NCBI RefSeq assembly: GCF_907164915.1 | Contig: NC_061868.1 | Location: forward strand, 25,415,819-25,479,818 | DNA length: 64,000 nt | Direction of reading: 5' to 3' | Source of the DNA: Impatiens glandulifera | Taxonomy: Eukaryota > Streptophyta > Magnoliopsida > Ericales > Balsaminaceae | In this document: positions 21,159 to 32,512 of the stretch, in pieces | Position numbering within the stretch: position 1 is the stretch's first letter | How the letters are laid out: each line of letters begins with the position of its first letter | Translations under genes and position numbers: made by a program | Notes under the pieces: generated by a model | Database searches by the model: none | What the model saw: the letters and a program-made list of their open reading frames with translations, nothing else | Told to the model about the DNA's origin: nothing

Positions 21159-22471
21159 TGTTAGGATCTAGGTCGCCGCTGGAGAACCGGGGTTGGACCG
21201 GTTTAGCGGGTCTCACTCAAGGGTGGTGATTAATCCTGTTAGAGATTAACACCGGGGTTTAAATACTACACAAACTGTCACAAACCCTTGAACTAGGTTC
21301 AAGCGCGGAAGAGGTTTGTTTCAGGTTGAAGCAGCACACTTGTGTGATAGACGGAACCGGTTTTGGATGATATAGGTTTGAAAATTGATGGGTCGGTTTT
21401 TGTAACCTGGTGGTTCGGTTTGGATAGAGTCAAGTAGGTTAGAGCGGTGTAGGTAAGTTAGTGCAGGTCGGTTATAAACTAGAGCCGACAGAAAAGAAAT
21501 AACAAGACAGGTTTTATGGATGTTCGGAGATAAAACTCCTACGTCACCCATTCTTCTCGAAACCGCGAGAAGGATATTCACTAAGGAATACAAATACAAT
21601 CCGATCGAGACTTATTTCCTGCTCGATAACACTCTTACAATTTACACCGAAATTGTAAAATACACACTTCAACTTTAGCACTTATGCTTTTTAGAGAGAT
21701 AACACACTCTTATCACTTGTAAATTAATTGCTCGCTGTGTCACTTGTGTCTCGTATATTGTCTCTCATTTACTCTTCCTCAGCTGCTCCTTTTATAGGTG
21801 AAATATGCCAACGGTCATATTTCACTTCCTTGAATCTGATTGGCTGAGCAGAGGTTTAGTGATTCAGACCCTGCGGTCATCTTTTTAGACCTGGCGGTCA
21901 TCTGTTCAGACCTGGCGGTCAACTCAACAGACTTTGCAGTCTGTTCTTCCGGTGTGTAAGACAAACCTGCTAGGTTTGTCTTTTACTCAATGTGGTAACT
22001 GTTGGCTAGACAATTGTCTGTACTTGGAAGATTGCCTCTGATTTATCCTGAAAGTGGAAAGATCATGTAGGACTGTCTTCTGCAGCCTGCATACTTTCCT
22101 CAGACTTGTATGAATATGGAAATGTTCAGTCTGTTGCTTTGGTATCATTCTCAACAGATACCCAAAGTGGCTTCTTGTGCTGGTTGGTCATTTGGCTTTT
22201 CACCGGATGGCTTCCGGTGTAGTCGGTTTAACCGGACAGCTTCCGGTTATTCCTTTGTCTTGTGACTGATCGGCTGTGTGGTATTTCCGGTTTTTAGCTT
22301 TGGCCGATCCTTTCTTTGTGCGGTCATGTTCCGAATGTCCTTGGTCGGTTTACTGTCTTGACCGGTGAATCTTCTTAACCGGTCCGTTTTGTTTGGCCGG
22401 TCCGGTTCCTTTGTTCCTGCATGGAAAGTTTATTTGTTAAGTTCTGTGAACCGGTCCAATTTTATCTAACA
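21159..22471 (-). repeat. 3' LTR of Sirevirus-like element
   Basis: The LTR starts TGTTAGGATC and ends TATCTAACA on the plus strand. It contains a minus-strand TATA box (CTATAAAAGGAGC, about 21797-21785) and many CCGGT / ACCGG motifs, unlike the A/T-rich flanks. A 92-codon ORF (21321-21599) repeats in both LTRs and is not accepted as a gene. A left flank of acaac is present. Confidence 0.93.
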
Positions 22472-22490
22472 ATTTCTTCCTTTTTGATTA
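22472..22490 (-). promoter_or_regulatory. Polypurine tract beside 3' LTR
   Basis: The minus strand reads AATCAAAAAGGAAGAAAT directly before the LTR, the expected site for plus-strand DNA priming. A related purine run (AAAAAGGGAAAAATTGA, about 22645-22661) sits in a duplicated block of about 65 bp containing aaaattatcaaaac-atgtaa, so the tract is effectively doubled. Confidence 0.65.
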
Positions 22491-22793
22491 TTTTATTTAA
22501 AATTATCAAAACCATGTAAGTTTGCAAACGTAGGCCGGTTCTTTGTTTAGACCGAATGTTTTGAAACTGATTTGGGAGAATTTTTCGAAAAATTTGGAAA
22601 AATTTTGAGAAAATTTTTGGAAGGTTTATTATCTTTTATCTTATCAATTTTTCCCTTTTTGATTATTTTACTTAAAATTATCAAAACTATGTAAAGATGC
22701 AAGTATAAGCCGGTTTCAAAAATAGATTTATATATATAGATAAATAACCGAAAATAGACACAGAAATAAACATAGTTTAAGGAAAGTGAGCCC

Positions 22794-25364
22794 CTATTCT
22801 GAGTCGGAGAAGTTGAAGCTGGCCATCATATCCTTGGTCCGTTTTCTCTTAACCGGTTGATCCGGTCTTGAGGATGAGCCTCCAGCCTGCGTTTGACCAA
22901 CCGTGCTGACTGGAACCGTATCGGAGACTCGCTGTCTCGTAGAACGCTCCACCAGATGCTCTTCATCTTCATCTTCGGATTGCGGTGGAGTATTGACGTT
23001 TGTTTTCGTGATCCTATCCAACAAGTTTCTTGCTGGAACTTTCCTCTTTTGTTTCACCGGAGCCGAAGAGGAGGAAGCTGCCTTTTTCTTATTCTTGTGA
23101 GCGGTTGCAAATTCTTCTAGCCCTTATTTTTGTGCATTGAACCGCTCTGCTTCTTTGGCCGCTTGAACCGCTATGGACTTTGCAAGGTCCGGATACTTAG
23201 CCGCTGTGAGTTGTTCCCGCTCGGTTATTTCTTATTCAGATAGTCGCGGGGGCTCCTTTTCTCTCCGCTCTTCTTCATCTAGCGCATCTTGTACTTCCTT
23301 AGCCGCTCGGGCGTTTGCCTCCACAATCGCTAGATCCGCATTCAACTTGGCCTTGATCAATTCATTTACTTGTGCGGTCAGCGCCTTGAGGTCGGCTTCG
23401 AGCTTGTCGTTGCGGTCTTCAAAGCTCGCATTCTTCTTTTCCAGTTCTGAGACCCTGTCAAGTGTCGAGCCGACCAGATCCTCAGTGACCTCTGTTAATC
23501 GTTGTTCGGTTTGCCTTTCAAGCTGATCCAAGTCATCCTTTATCCCTGAGGTCTTTTCTTCCAAGTCTTCGGTTCGCCGAAGATGATTGTTGCGCAAAAC
23601 CGCTTCGTCCCGGTAGTCGGATTCGATTTGTGAGATCAGGTCATCTGCCTTTACGAGATCATTCCTCGTCTTGTTGGCGAACCGGAGTGCCAGGCACACG
23701 GTTTTCTTGATTTTCTCCCGTAGCGGTTGAATGGTTGAGTCGTCAAACTCTTGGATAAGGGACTGAACCCTTTCTTCAGTAATGCCCGGTTCTGAAACCC
23801 CATGTTGCTCGGTTTGAAGTTGCGCGGTGAGAGGAGTCTCTTTCCTTTCACCGGTTTCGTTTATCACCGGATCCGCCCGAGGAGGTGTTGCACCGTGATT
23901 TTGACCGTCATCGGTCTCAGGAGCTAGGGAGTGCGGTCTTTCTCGCTGTCTTCACACCGGCTCAAGCCGATCAATTTCTTCAGCGAATTCTCCTTTCGCT
24001 ATCTCAAGCTTTTCTAACACCAAGAGCTGTAAGTTAGCCTCCGGTGTTCCCTCAACGTACCTTTCCTTAATCTTCCGGATACGTCCGGTTAGCTTTTGTA
24101 GCCGAGCTCGCGGTCTCACGATGGAGCATCGGTCCAAGGCTTCGTTAAGAGTTTCTGCGTTCGTGAGGCTCATGACTGTTTCCTCTATCTCCTTCAGCCT
24201 TCTGAAGCATTGTTCGTCGGTTAGGCCCGGTAACATGTGTTTATAAAGTTTGTTGAATCGGTACTCGTGCCATTCCCGGTATAATTCGCCAACCGCTTGA
24301 ACTCGCAGGTCAATGTCCTCCAGGATTCGGCGCGCTATAATATCGGTCTTCTTCTGGTCGTCTTCAGGGGAAGCCTCCTCCTCCTCACTGCTGTCTGCAC
24401 CGGCCTCGGCGTTCTCAGGGCTACCGGCCGCACCGGTATTGTTGGGACTTGTACCCGAATGCTCTTCATCATTCGGTCTTTCTTCATCGGTTTTCTCAGA
24501 ATCGGTTCGTTCAGACGTGGAGGCCGACTCTTCCTCATCTCTTGTTTGTGATGGCGGTTCCGAGAATACTATCTTCTCCTTGCCCTTGCTTCTGGTCTTT
24601 TCTTTTGCCGGGGCCGATTTCTTGGCGGATTTCTTCTTTCGGCCACCTGTGGAACCGGGGGCCGGCTGCTTCCTCTCTAGGAAGTGTTTGGATCTTATTA
24701 ACCTTCCTGATGGGATAATGACACCAGGACCGGTGTTGATGTTATGATGGACCAGGATTTTTCCAAGAGGGATGGCGTATCCCCATGACCGTGTGGAGTC
24801 CGGATTTACCATGTCTTTCAAGTTATGGAATATTTCCTTCGCCCAGTTGACTTTCGTACCTTGTATCAGACCGACTAGCATCTCGATCTTGGCCTTGGTG
24901 AGGCTGTTGTAATTGTCACCTCTTGCTTGAACCAATTTTGTGAAGATGTCACAAAGCGGTATATACTCCGGTCGTAGCGTTGCTTTCTTACCGGATACTT
25001 TCACCGGTTCTTCCTTGGTTGCTGAGAGAATCTGGCAGGCTGCCTCGAACGTTGTTAGTTCTAGATCCAACACTGCATCTTGGCCGTCTGTTGGAAGGCG
25101 TAGGCTCTCCGCAACCGATTCTTCTGTTAACTCGAATTCAGTACCGCTGACAGTCGCGGTGATCTTGTCGCCAGATAGAGTTGCGGTGTTGAAGAATTCT
25201 TCAACCGCTTCTCTATATAGAATATGGGGACCGCTGAGAAAATACTCAAGTCCGGCTTCGGTTACCCGGTTAATAACTCCCTTTGCTGCAGGCGTGCCCT
25301 TTTGTCGGATTTCCTCGAAATCCACCTGAGTCATGTGTTTGAACAAAGCCGAATTGCGCCCCAT
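22794..25364 (-). pseudogene. Accessory ORF X3 of Sirevirus-like element (857 codons, three in-frame stops)
   Basis: One frame from ATG 25364 to TAG 22796-22794 is interrupted by TGA (23954-23952), TAA (23234-23232) and TAA (23126-23124). Residues about 1-230 are the domain shared with X1 and X2: AGLEYFLSG, VEEFF, ELTEESVAESLRLPTDG, RPEYIPLCDI, NWAKEIFHNLKDM. A lysine-rich basic segment follows (about 235-270), then an acidic S/E/D-rich linker and a helical region. Beyond the first stop are a long coiled coil (about 480-690) and a C-terminal PVKRKRTKD stretch that looks like a nuclear signal. The domain resembles what databases call 'putative plant transposon protein'; no enzyme motif is evident. 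A canonical TATA box lies about 120 bp upstream. The first part (470 codons) could still be made. It is not a classical envelope: no signal peptide or membrane span is seen. Confidence 0.7.
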
Positions 25365-25481
25365 TTTAGATGATTGAGAGAGTTTGAAAAACACGAGAGT
25401 AAATAACCGCTGAGAGAATTTGAGAGCTTAGAGAGAGAAAGCTGTTTCGCGTGAGAGTGGAATGAAATGGCCAAGAACCCC

Positions 25482-25491
25482 TTTTATAGGT
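25482..25491 (-). promoter_or_regulatory. TATA box upstream of X3
   Basis: The minus strand reads CCTATAAAAGGGGTTC here, about 120 bp before the X3 ATG, with a C/T-rich leader between. It is nearly the same context as the LTR promoter (CCTATAAAAGGAGC), suggesting X3 has a separate promoter, possibly LTR-derived. Confidence 0.65.
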
Positions 25492-26029
25492 GCGGTTTGG
25501 AAACCCAACCGTCCCATCAACATTTGGCGGGAGTTTTCCCTCCAAGCCGAATAGGCGGCAAACCGTGGGCGGGAAGCCAAAAGGCGGTAATCGAAACAGC
25601 GGCAATTGAAAAGGCGGTAATTCAATGGGCGGTAAGCCAGGAGGTGGGAAGTTTGAGCGGGAGTTTTGGGCGGGAAATTTCCCTCCAAAGTTATTGATTT
25701 CGACTTTGATGACGTAATCTCTCCTTTGAAACCGTTTGATGCTGCGGTTTTCTTAACTTAACCGGAGAGTTTGGTTATCGAAAGTTAACCGGTTATTTTG
25801 AACAAGCAGACTATTTGCAATCTTTTGAGTTTAAGCGGTTTTCTTTGAGACCGGATAGGAGCGCGGTTATTTGACAATGTTAACCGGTTACTTAGATAGA
25901 TATTCAAAATATTAAGATGACTCGGTCATTTAGACTTAAAATAGAATTATATTGAAAGAACATTACAGAATAGAAACCAAAAAGTGGATCGGTGTGAAAA
26001 TAGACATACATAAGATGAAACGATACAAC

Positions 26030-26734
26030 CTATGTAATAACCACTTTAGAAAACCTTTCTTCCACCACATCCATGTCAAGAATGTTTGAGGGAGATGGCG
26101 GTGTGCCCGGTCCAAATTCTGGTCGGTATTTGAGAATAAGCTTACTAATGTGAGGGGCATAACCGAGACCTTTCTTGGTTAGCACCATGGATTTCAGGTT
26201 TTGAAAGATGACCGTTTACCAGTTGATGGTCGTGTTGCTAACAATATGGGTCATCATGTTGTATGTGTTCTTGGATTACCGCTGATTTGGAGATTGACAA
26301 ATGATAGACCGGGTCACAATCTCAAGAAGGAGTTGGGTGTGATGAGCGAGGCGGGTTTGTAACCCATAGTTTTCCACCGGAACAACGGTTCCAGAGAAGA
26401 ATAGTGCGTGATCATATGCCGCACTTCCCACCTAGGTTGGAAAGTCAGAAAACCCTTCTGTGGGCAAGTTGAACATGTGGGCAAATTCGGCTTCATCAAG
26501 CCAGAAAGTATGGTCTCTCACCGTAGAGACGATGTAGTTACCTCTGATGCAAGCGCTTCTGAAGAACGTCTTGACATCCTCAATGAGTATGGGACCGGAT
26601 TCTTTGAGAAAGGTTCGAAGGCCGGTGTCAATGAGAGATTCAAACATGATCTCCTTTGCATGATCTCCGTCCCAATGTTCCATGCATGAGTCGAAGTTGA
26701 TGCTCAAAAAATTTCCCAGAGTTCTGCTCGGCAT
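26030..26734 (-). pseudogene. Accessory ORF X2 of Sirevirus-like element (broken)
   Basis: An ATG at 26734 opens a 100-codon frame, then a frameshift near 26430 and several stops interrupt a reading that continues to 26030. The first part has DTGLRTFLKES, VKTFFRSAC and WLDEAEFAHMFNLPTEG. The shifted part has ...NTYNMMTHIVSNTTINW and FQNLKSM. These align in order with X1 (DTGLQYFLD, FTENDFGRCFGLPKQG, TASFNMMAAITTGTPVNW, FDVLIWM) and X3. A TATATATAAAG box is at 26811-26801, about 65 bp upstream. It is a full-length but decayed paralogue without the long C-terminal extension of X3. Confidence 0.65.
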
Positions 26735-26800
26735 GATTCTAACTTTGCTACTAGAAAGAGATAGAGTTTAAGATGTGTTAATTTCATTAGGAAATGTCTC

Positions 26801-26811
26801 TTTATATATAT
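26801..26811 (-). promoter_or_regulatory. TATA box upstream of X2
   Basis: ATATATATAAAGAG on the minus strand lies about 65 bp before the X2 start codon, in a short leader without ATG. It parallels the boxes before X1 and X3. Confidence 0.55.
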
Positions 26812-27190
26812 TCGGTTTTGGAGGGAAAGTATTTGCATTGAATGACAGTTTTGTCTCATTGGAGAAGATAATCTTTATGTTTCCAAGGTTCATTGGGAAG
26901 AGGCTGATTGCGGAGCCCGAGGTAGGTGTTAGTTGAAAAGTAACCAAGTTAGTTGGGTATTGATTACTTATGTGGTTGGGGGTTACCTCATCAATTAAAT
27001 ATTACTTTTTCATTAATGTACCAACACAATGGAAAGTAATCAAGGGAAACCGAAAGAGAAATGGATAAAACCGAAGAGAACGTAAATAAAGCCGAAGAAA
27101 ACATTGATAAAACCGAAGCGATCATAGGTAGGTTGAGTGAAGATACACCCGGTGCGTGAAGCAAAATGACCGGGTGTAGGAAGGAGTGAC

Positions 27191-27952
27191 TTAGTAACCG
27201 CTGGATGTGACTGCACCGTTGGGGTTGTTGCAGCGGTTCCTCCTCTTCCAATCCTTCTCGAACCGCTCATAGAAGGAGTCGGTTACTTCCTTGTTTAGAA
27301 CTTGAGCTTGATTCAGACCTTCGCCTGGACAGGTCGGTACGCCAAGCTCAAGAAGCAGACAGCTCAGCTGGAGAACGAGGCCGACTATTCGAACGCTAAT
27401 CATCCAGATTAGAACGTCAAACAGTACTCTTGACCAGTTAACCGGGGTCCCGGTTGTTATGGCAGCCATCATGTTGAAAGAGGCGGTGCAGTAGGTATTC
27501 GTCACATCTCTTCCCAAGATGCTTCGACCTATCACGTCATTGAGGAGCTGATATTCAACCCTCAATAATGACTTTGTGCCATGGTCATCGACAGGTTGGT
27601 TAGACCGGGCAAAAGTTAGAGAGATCTCAGACTTTAAATCGGCCGGAACGTTAAGGTCTATTAAACCTTGCTTTGGCAAGCCAAAGCATCTCCCAAAGTC
27701 ATTCTCCGTGAAGTCGAATACTATACCGCCCACCTTTGACTGGATATGGGTGTCAAAGTGCGGTGTGTCTTTGAAGACCCTTGCGTTGTACAGGAACTCT
27801 AGAACAGATTCTGGATAGATGACATGCTTGTCATCCAGGAAGTATTGAAGACCTGTGTCCTCAAGAGATTTGATCATTTTGAACACATCGTAGTGTTCAG
27901 TGCTCTTCGCAGATTTGAAGTCCACTTGGAAGATGTTTGGAAACTAAGACAT
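27191..27952 (-). pseudogene. Accessory ORF X1 of Sirevirus-like element (nonsense at codon 3)
   Basis: The frame starts at ATG 27952 but codon 3 is TAG (27946-27944); from there 244 codons are open to 27191. Near the N-terminus FQVDF matches TQVDF in X3, which supports this start. Shared domain motifs are DTGLQYFLDDKHVIYPESV, GGIVFDFTENDFGRCFGLP, LLRVEYQLLNDVIG and TGTPVNWSRVLFDVLIWMIS. The C-terminal 60 residues are basic (ERFEKDWKRRNR). No membrane signal or catalytic motif is obvious; the hydrophobic run near residues 170-195 corresponds to the paralogues' domain end. It is the first of three tandem paralogues behind pol. A TATA box lies about 60 bp upstream. Confidence 0.65.
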
Positions 27953-28012
27953 TTTTGTCTTAGTGAGGGAATGAGTTATGACTTGTGATTGTTTTGATTA
28001 AGGCTTGTTCAT

Positions 28013-28020
28013 CTTATATA
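28013..28020 (-). promoter_or_regulatory. TATA box upstream of X1
   Basis: TATATAAG on the minus strand lies about 60 bp before the X1 ATG, followed by a leader ending in ctaagacaaaa. Together with the boxes before X2 and X3 this gives one box per accessory ORF. Confidence 0.5.
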
Positions 28021-28486
28021 CTAGTAGAGAGAGAACCCTATTATCCAGGTATCACAGATGATGATGTCTATTATCTAGAGGGTAAAAGGTTTTGCATAAA
28101 ATAAGCATGTCTACAGCCTAGGGGTGTTGGTCATAGACCTGGACCATGAAAAATATCAAATCTTCACGTCTTTTTAGGTGTGACCAGTTTACTTTGAAAA
28201 GGAAATGTTTCAGAACAGATAAGCTTAAACATAGATAATTATTCCACTTTTGTTTGAAGTTCAAATAATCTAAGATAACCTATTTCCGAACCGGTCAGTT
28301 ATCAGTTGTTCGTCCCGATGCGGTTATTTGGTGCAAGCACTAAATAACCGGTCAGTTTACTCTGTCTGATATACTAGGCGGTTCTTCCATAGATACCTTG
28401 AAGATTTGAAATCCAACAGTTTAGGAGGAACTATCGGTTTTATCTGTCCGAACCGGTTTCCTTTAAGCATCCTTAGGAAGGATCTG

Positions 28487-30502
28487 ACTAATATCGGTTA
28501 AACCGAGAGTAAGTCTAAATTGAGAGAACTTAGCTTCTTGTAGAGGCTTGGTGAAGATATTGGCTACTTGTTGATCTGTCGGTACGTATTCCAACCTGAT
28601 ATGCTTCAGCATGACATGTTCCCGAATGAAGTGGTGCCTTATATCAATGTGCTTGGTTCTGGAGTGTAGAACCGGATTGTAGGTGATTGTTATGGCACTT
28701 GTGTTGTCACAAAAGATCAGAGACTCTTCGGCTATGACACCGAAGTCCGTCAGTTATTGTTGGATCCAAAGTAGTTGTGAACAACAGCTTCCGGCCGCCA
28801 GGTATTCAGCTTCTGCGGTGGATGTAGCCACTGACGTTTGTTTCTTGCTATGCCATGAAACAAGTCGGTCACCTAGGAATTGACATGTTCCGCTAGTGCT
28901 CTTTCTATCAATCTTGCAACCTGCGTAGTCTGCATCTGAATAGCTCGTTAGGTTGAAGGATGAATCCTTTGGATACCACAGGCCGACATCAGGTGTTCCC
29001 TTTAGATACTTCAAGATCCTCTTTGCGGCTGTGTAGTGAGATTGTTTTGGATTGGCTTGAAATCTCCCACACACACCAACTGCAAATAGAATATCCGGTC
29101 TACTTGCTTTCAGGTATAGGAGAGAACCGATGATGCCCCGGTAAGCTATCTGGTCTACCGATTGACCCTCATCATCCTTGTCCAATTTAACCGATGAGCT
29201 CATTGGAGTAGCCGCTGAGGAGCATGTGTCCATCCCAAATTTCTTTAGGAGCTCCTTGGTGTACTTGGGTTGGCTAATGAACGTTCCTTCTTCAAGTTGT
29301 TTAACCTGAAGACCTAGGAAGAAACTTAATTCTCCCATCATACTCATTTCAAACTTGTTAGTCATTAGGGTTGAAAATTTGTCACACAACTTAGGATCGG
29401 TTGATCCGAAAATGATATCATCTACATAGATTTGAACAAGTAAGATATGCCCCTTTTTCTCAAACTTGAAAAGTGTTTTGTCCACCGAACCGATGGTGAT
29501 GTCATGTTTTAACAAAATTGCGGTTAGTGTGTCATACTAGGCTCTAGGTGCTTGCTTTAGACCGTATAAAGCTTTATTTAACCGGTATACATGGTTTGGA
29601 AATTCAGCACTTTTGAAACCAGGTGGTTGTTCAACATACACCTCTTCACGTAGGTCACCGCTCAAGAATGCACTTTTGACATCCATTTGGAAAACCTTAA
29701 AGTTTTTGAAGGCAGCAAATGCTAGAAAAATCCTAATAGCTTCAATCCTAGCTACAGGGGCAAATGATTCTTCAAAATCAATGCCTTCTTCCTGTTTGTA
29801 ACCTTGTGCCACTAATTTGGCTTTGTTCCTCGTGACCAAACCGTCTTCATTAAGTTTGTTTCTAAATACCCATCTTGTTCCTATAACCGGTTGATCTTTT
29901 GGTCTAGGGACTAGGTACCAGACTTTATTACTCTCGAACTGGTTTAGCTCTTCTTGCATTCCCAAGATCCAATCCGGATCTGACAATGCTTCATCTATTC
30001 TTTTCGGCTCAATCTGGGATATGAAAGCGGAATTAAAGTATTCCTCCATAATTTGACGCCTAGTTCGAACAGGTTCTGAAGGGTCACCTATAATTTGCTC
30101 AGGAGGATGTTTGGTGTTCCTTTTGAAATTCGGTTCAGAGGTGTCTACCAAATTACCGTTTATTTGATCAAGGCTAGACATATCGGTAGGCTGAACAGGG
30201 TTGTCAGACCGACCGATTTCCTCGGTTTGAACCGAAGTGTCAGCTTCCTGTTGTGGAACAGCTTGATCCGGTTGGGTTTCATTATTACCCATTTGGTAAT
30301 GGACAAACCGCCTGAAAACCGGAACTTCATCTTCACTATCAGAATGGATATTGTTGTTTTCCAATCTGTTGTGTAGATCAAAGCATGATGCAATATTACT
30401 TTCAACCGATTCATCGAAAACCACGTGTAGTGATTCCTCCATGGTTAAAGTTCTATTGTTATACACTCTATATGCTTTACTCACTGCTGAGTAACCTAAC
30501 AT
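28487..30502 (-). pseudogene. Sirevirus-like reverse transcriptase and RNase H (broken)
   Basis: The frame from 30502 carries the C-terminal integrase/linker part ([16 protein letters not shown]), then [48 protein letters not shown] and [13 protein letters not shown] at 29539-29537 replaces the tryptophan expected after APRA. RT continues with the catalytic YVDDIIFGST motif and then RNase H (SDADYAGCKIDRKSTSG, TSTAEAEYLAAGSC). A TAA at 28756-28754 precedes the RNase H tail (DNTSAI, RTKHIDIRHHFIRE, IFTKPL), which ends near 28487. Two nonsense changes make it inactive. Confidence 0.88.
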
Positions 30503-31298
30503 GATTCCAGTATCGATTTTTGCTCAAAAGCAGAAAGATAGGTTTTACCATTTATGTGAATGTAGTATTTACAACCGAAAATCTTGAGGTATTTAAGGTT
30601 GGGAATCCTATTAAAATAAACCTCATACGGTGTTTTGTTGTGAAACTTGTTAATTAGAGACCGGTTTTGTGTATAGCATGGGGTGTTGATAGCCTCAGCC
30701 CAAAATTTCTGAGCAATGCCCGAATCGGCTATCATGGACCGTGCGGCTTCCTTGAGAGTCCGGTTTCTTCTCTCGGCCAGGCCATTTTGTTGAGGAGTCC
30801 TAGCACTAGAAAACTCGTGTCTAATACCGGATTATCAAGAAATGCGGTTAAAGTACTATTGGTAAATTCGGTACCTCTATCACTTCTAATGCTATTAATG
30901 CGAGTTGATTTTTCATTTTGCAAACGTTTAAGTAGTGTGATCAGGTTGGCTGCGGTTTCACGTTTGGATGGTAAGAATATTACCCATGTAAATCTAGAAT
31001 AATCATCAATAACTACCATGGTGTAAAGCATACCTCCTAGGCTAATGACCTGAATCGGTCCAAATAAATCCATGTGTAAGAGATCTAAGCATCGGCTAGA
31101 TTGGATATTTCCTTTACTCTTAAAGGTTGACTTAGTTTGTTTACCCATTTGACATGCTGAACAAACCTTATCCTTATTAAATACTATGTCAGGGATACCT
31201 TCAACTAGCTTTTTACCGCGAATGTAGTTTAAAGTTTTTATGTTCAGATGGTTTAGTCTCTTATGCCACAACCAGGTCTGATTGGTCTTAGCTATCAC
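30496..31298 (-). pseudogene. Sirevirus-like integrase (frameshifted)
   Basis: The 31298 frame gives the HxxxxH-CxxC zinc region (HKRLNHLNIK, CSACQMGK) and two catalytic aspartates in the usual contexts (LLHMDLFGP and SDRGTEF). Near 30810 a frameshift leaves the frame; the final glutamate region (AERRN-type) continues in the frame of 30496-30735 with FWAEAINTPCYTQNR and FGCKYYIHING. Another shift separates this from the RT frame at about 30500. It would join retrotransposon cDNA to the genome if intact. Confidence 0.85.
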
Positions 31299-31346
31299 GC
31301 ATACAGGATATTCTACTTTAGTTTTCCAGTCTACCTTGTAAATATT

Positions 31347-32461
31347 TCATAGCCTATTTCCGGTTAGAAGTATGGTACCTTGGGAGTTCTTAACTAAGCA
31401 TGCATGTTTAAGAAATTCTACCGTGTATCCAGCATCACACATTTGACTAATACTTAACAAATTAAAACGTAGGTTTTCTACTAAGAGCACACTATCAATT
31501 GTTAGGTTACCATGGACAATCTTACCCTTGCCCACAGTTCTACCTTTTGAGTTGTCACCGAAAATGATTAGTGCACCGGTTTCTATTCTGATGTCGGTTA
31601 GCAGGTTGTTGTTCCCGGTCATATGCCTGGAGCAACCACTATCCAAGTACCATTCAGAGTTTCCTAGCCGTTTCTTTATATCCTGCAAAATGTACATATT
31701 TACACTTGTTTGGTACCCACATTCACTTGGGTCCACATGCGGTTAGTCCTTTGGGCATCCAAACTTTGACAAACCGGACGTCTTTCTTTGCTAAGGTCTT
31801 AACCGTCCTTTTGGCACTCGGTTTTGGATACTTCGATTTTCTACAAAAGTCTTAAATGAGGGTGATCTTTGTTTTGACCTATGCGGTTGACGATTGGCTT
31901 TCCTATTTTTGAGCAGGTCGGCTTTTCTTTTCTCAGGGTTAAGCCATTTCTCAGAGTCGGTTGGACCAACATAGTTGTAGTTTAGTTTTTCTTCCGTATA
32001 ATATGCGGTCAACTCTTCTTCAGCGGTTAAGGAGCTTTTAATGAATCTTAAAGAGGAAGGTTATTCCTTGTAAACCTTACTTTCTCTACGGGTTTTTGGT
32101 CTTTAGATCTATCCTTTTTGTATTCTAAGCCGAACATGCAAAAAGGATGTCTGTAATGACTACACATTTTCTTTACCATGTCACTAGATCTCTTATATGC
32201 GGCCATCTTATACTGGAGTCGGGCATTTTCCTCCTCGGTTAGTTCTCTAGCTGGTTCACTAGATTGTTCGGTCTTAATTGGTGGTTCAGATTCTGACTCG
32301 GTTTCTAAGGTAGGAATTTCATCAGGTTCTATGATCTCCGGTTCGGTTACAACAGGTACTTCTGGTTCTGTCGGAATGGGTACTATGGGGTCGGTCCTAA
32401 AGTTGAGTTGCTTAGGTAATAAGGCTAACAGGTTCTTATACTCTTCTACCATATCATTCAA
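31347..32461 (-). pseudogene. Sirevirus-like gag-pol linker and aspartic protease (broken)
   Basis: The frame at 32461-32048 is continuous with gag except for the TAA at 32515-32513 and is rich in E, P and T. A frameshift near 32045 leads to the frame 32012-31791 (lysine/arginine-rich), then stops, then 31736-31347 with the protease motif WYLDSGCSRHMTG and downstream VLLVENLRFNLLSISQM. These are the standard features of copia protease and pre-integrase junctions. Confidence 0.85.
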
Positions 32462-32512
32462 TGCATTATATAACTCATCTTTAGTAAATTCTTCACAGGG
32501 AGAGTCAAATAC

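Noticed and set aside
21321..21599. 92-codon ORF present in both LTRs (also 33738-34016)
   Set aside because: Its duplication is just that of the LTRs; it begins in and crosses LTR sequence with no family similarity.
22794..28020. X1-X3 as retroviral-type envelope genes
   Set aside because: No signal peptide, no convincing membrane anchor and no cleavage site; X3 ends in a coiled coil and a nuclear-signal-like tail.
28754..28883. ORFs opposite pol such as 28683-28883, 29613-29801, 30095-30376, 32178-32564, 32784-33200
   Set aside because: Plus-strand shadows of the minus-strand gag-pol frames.
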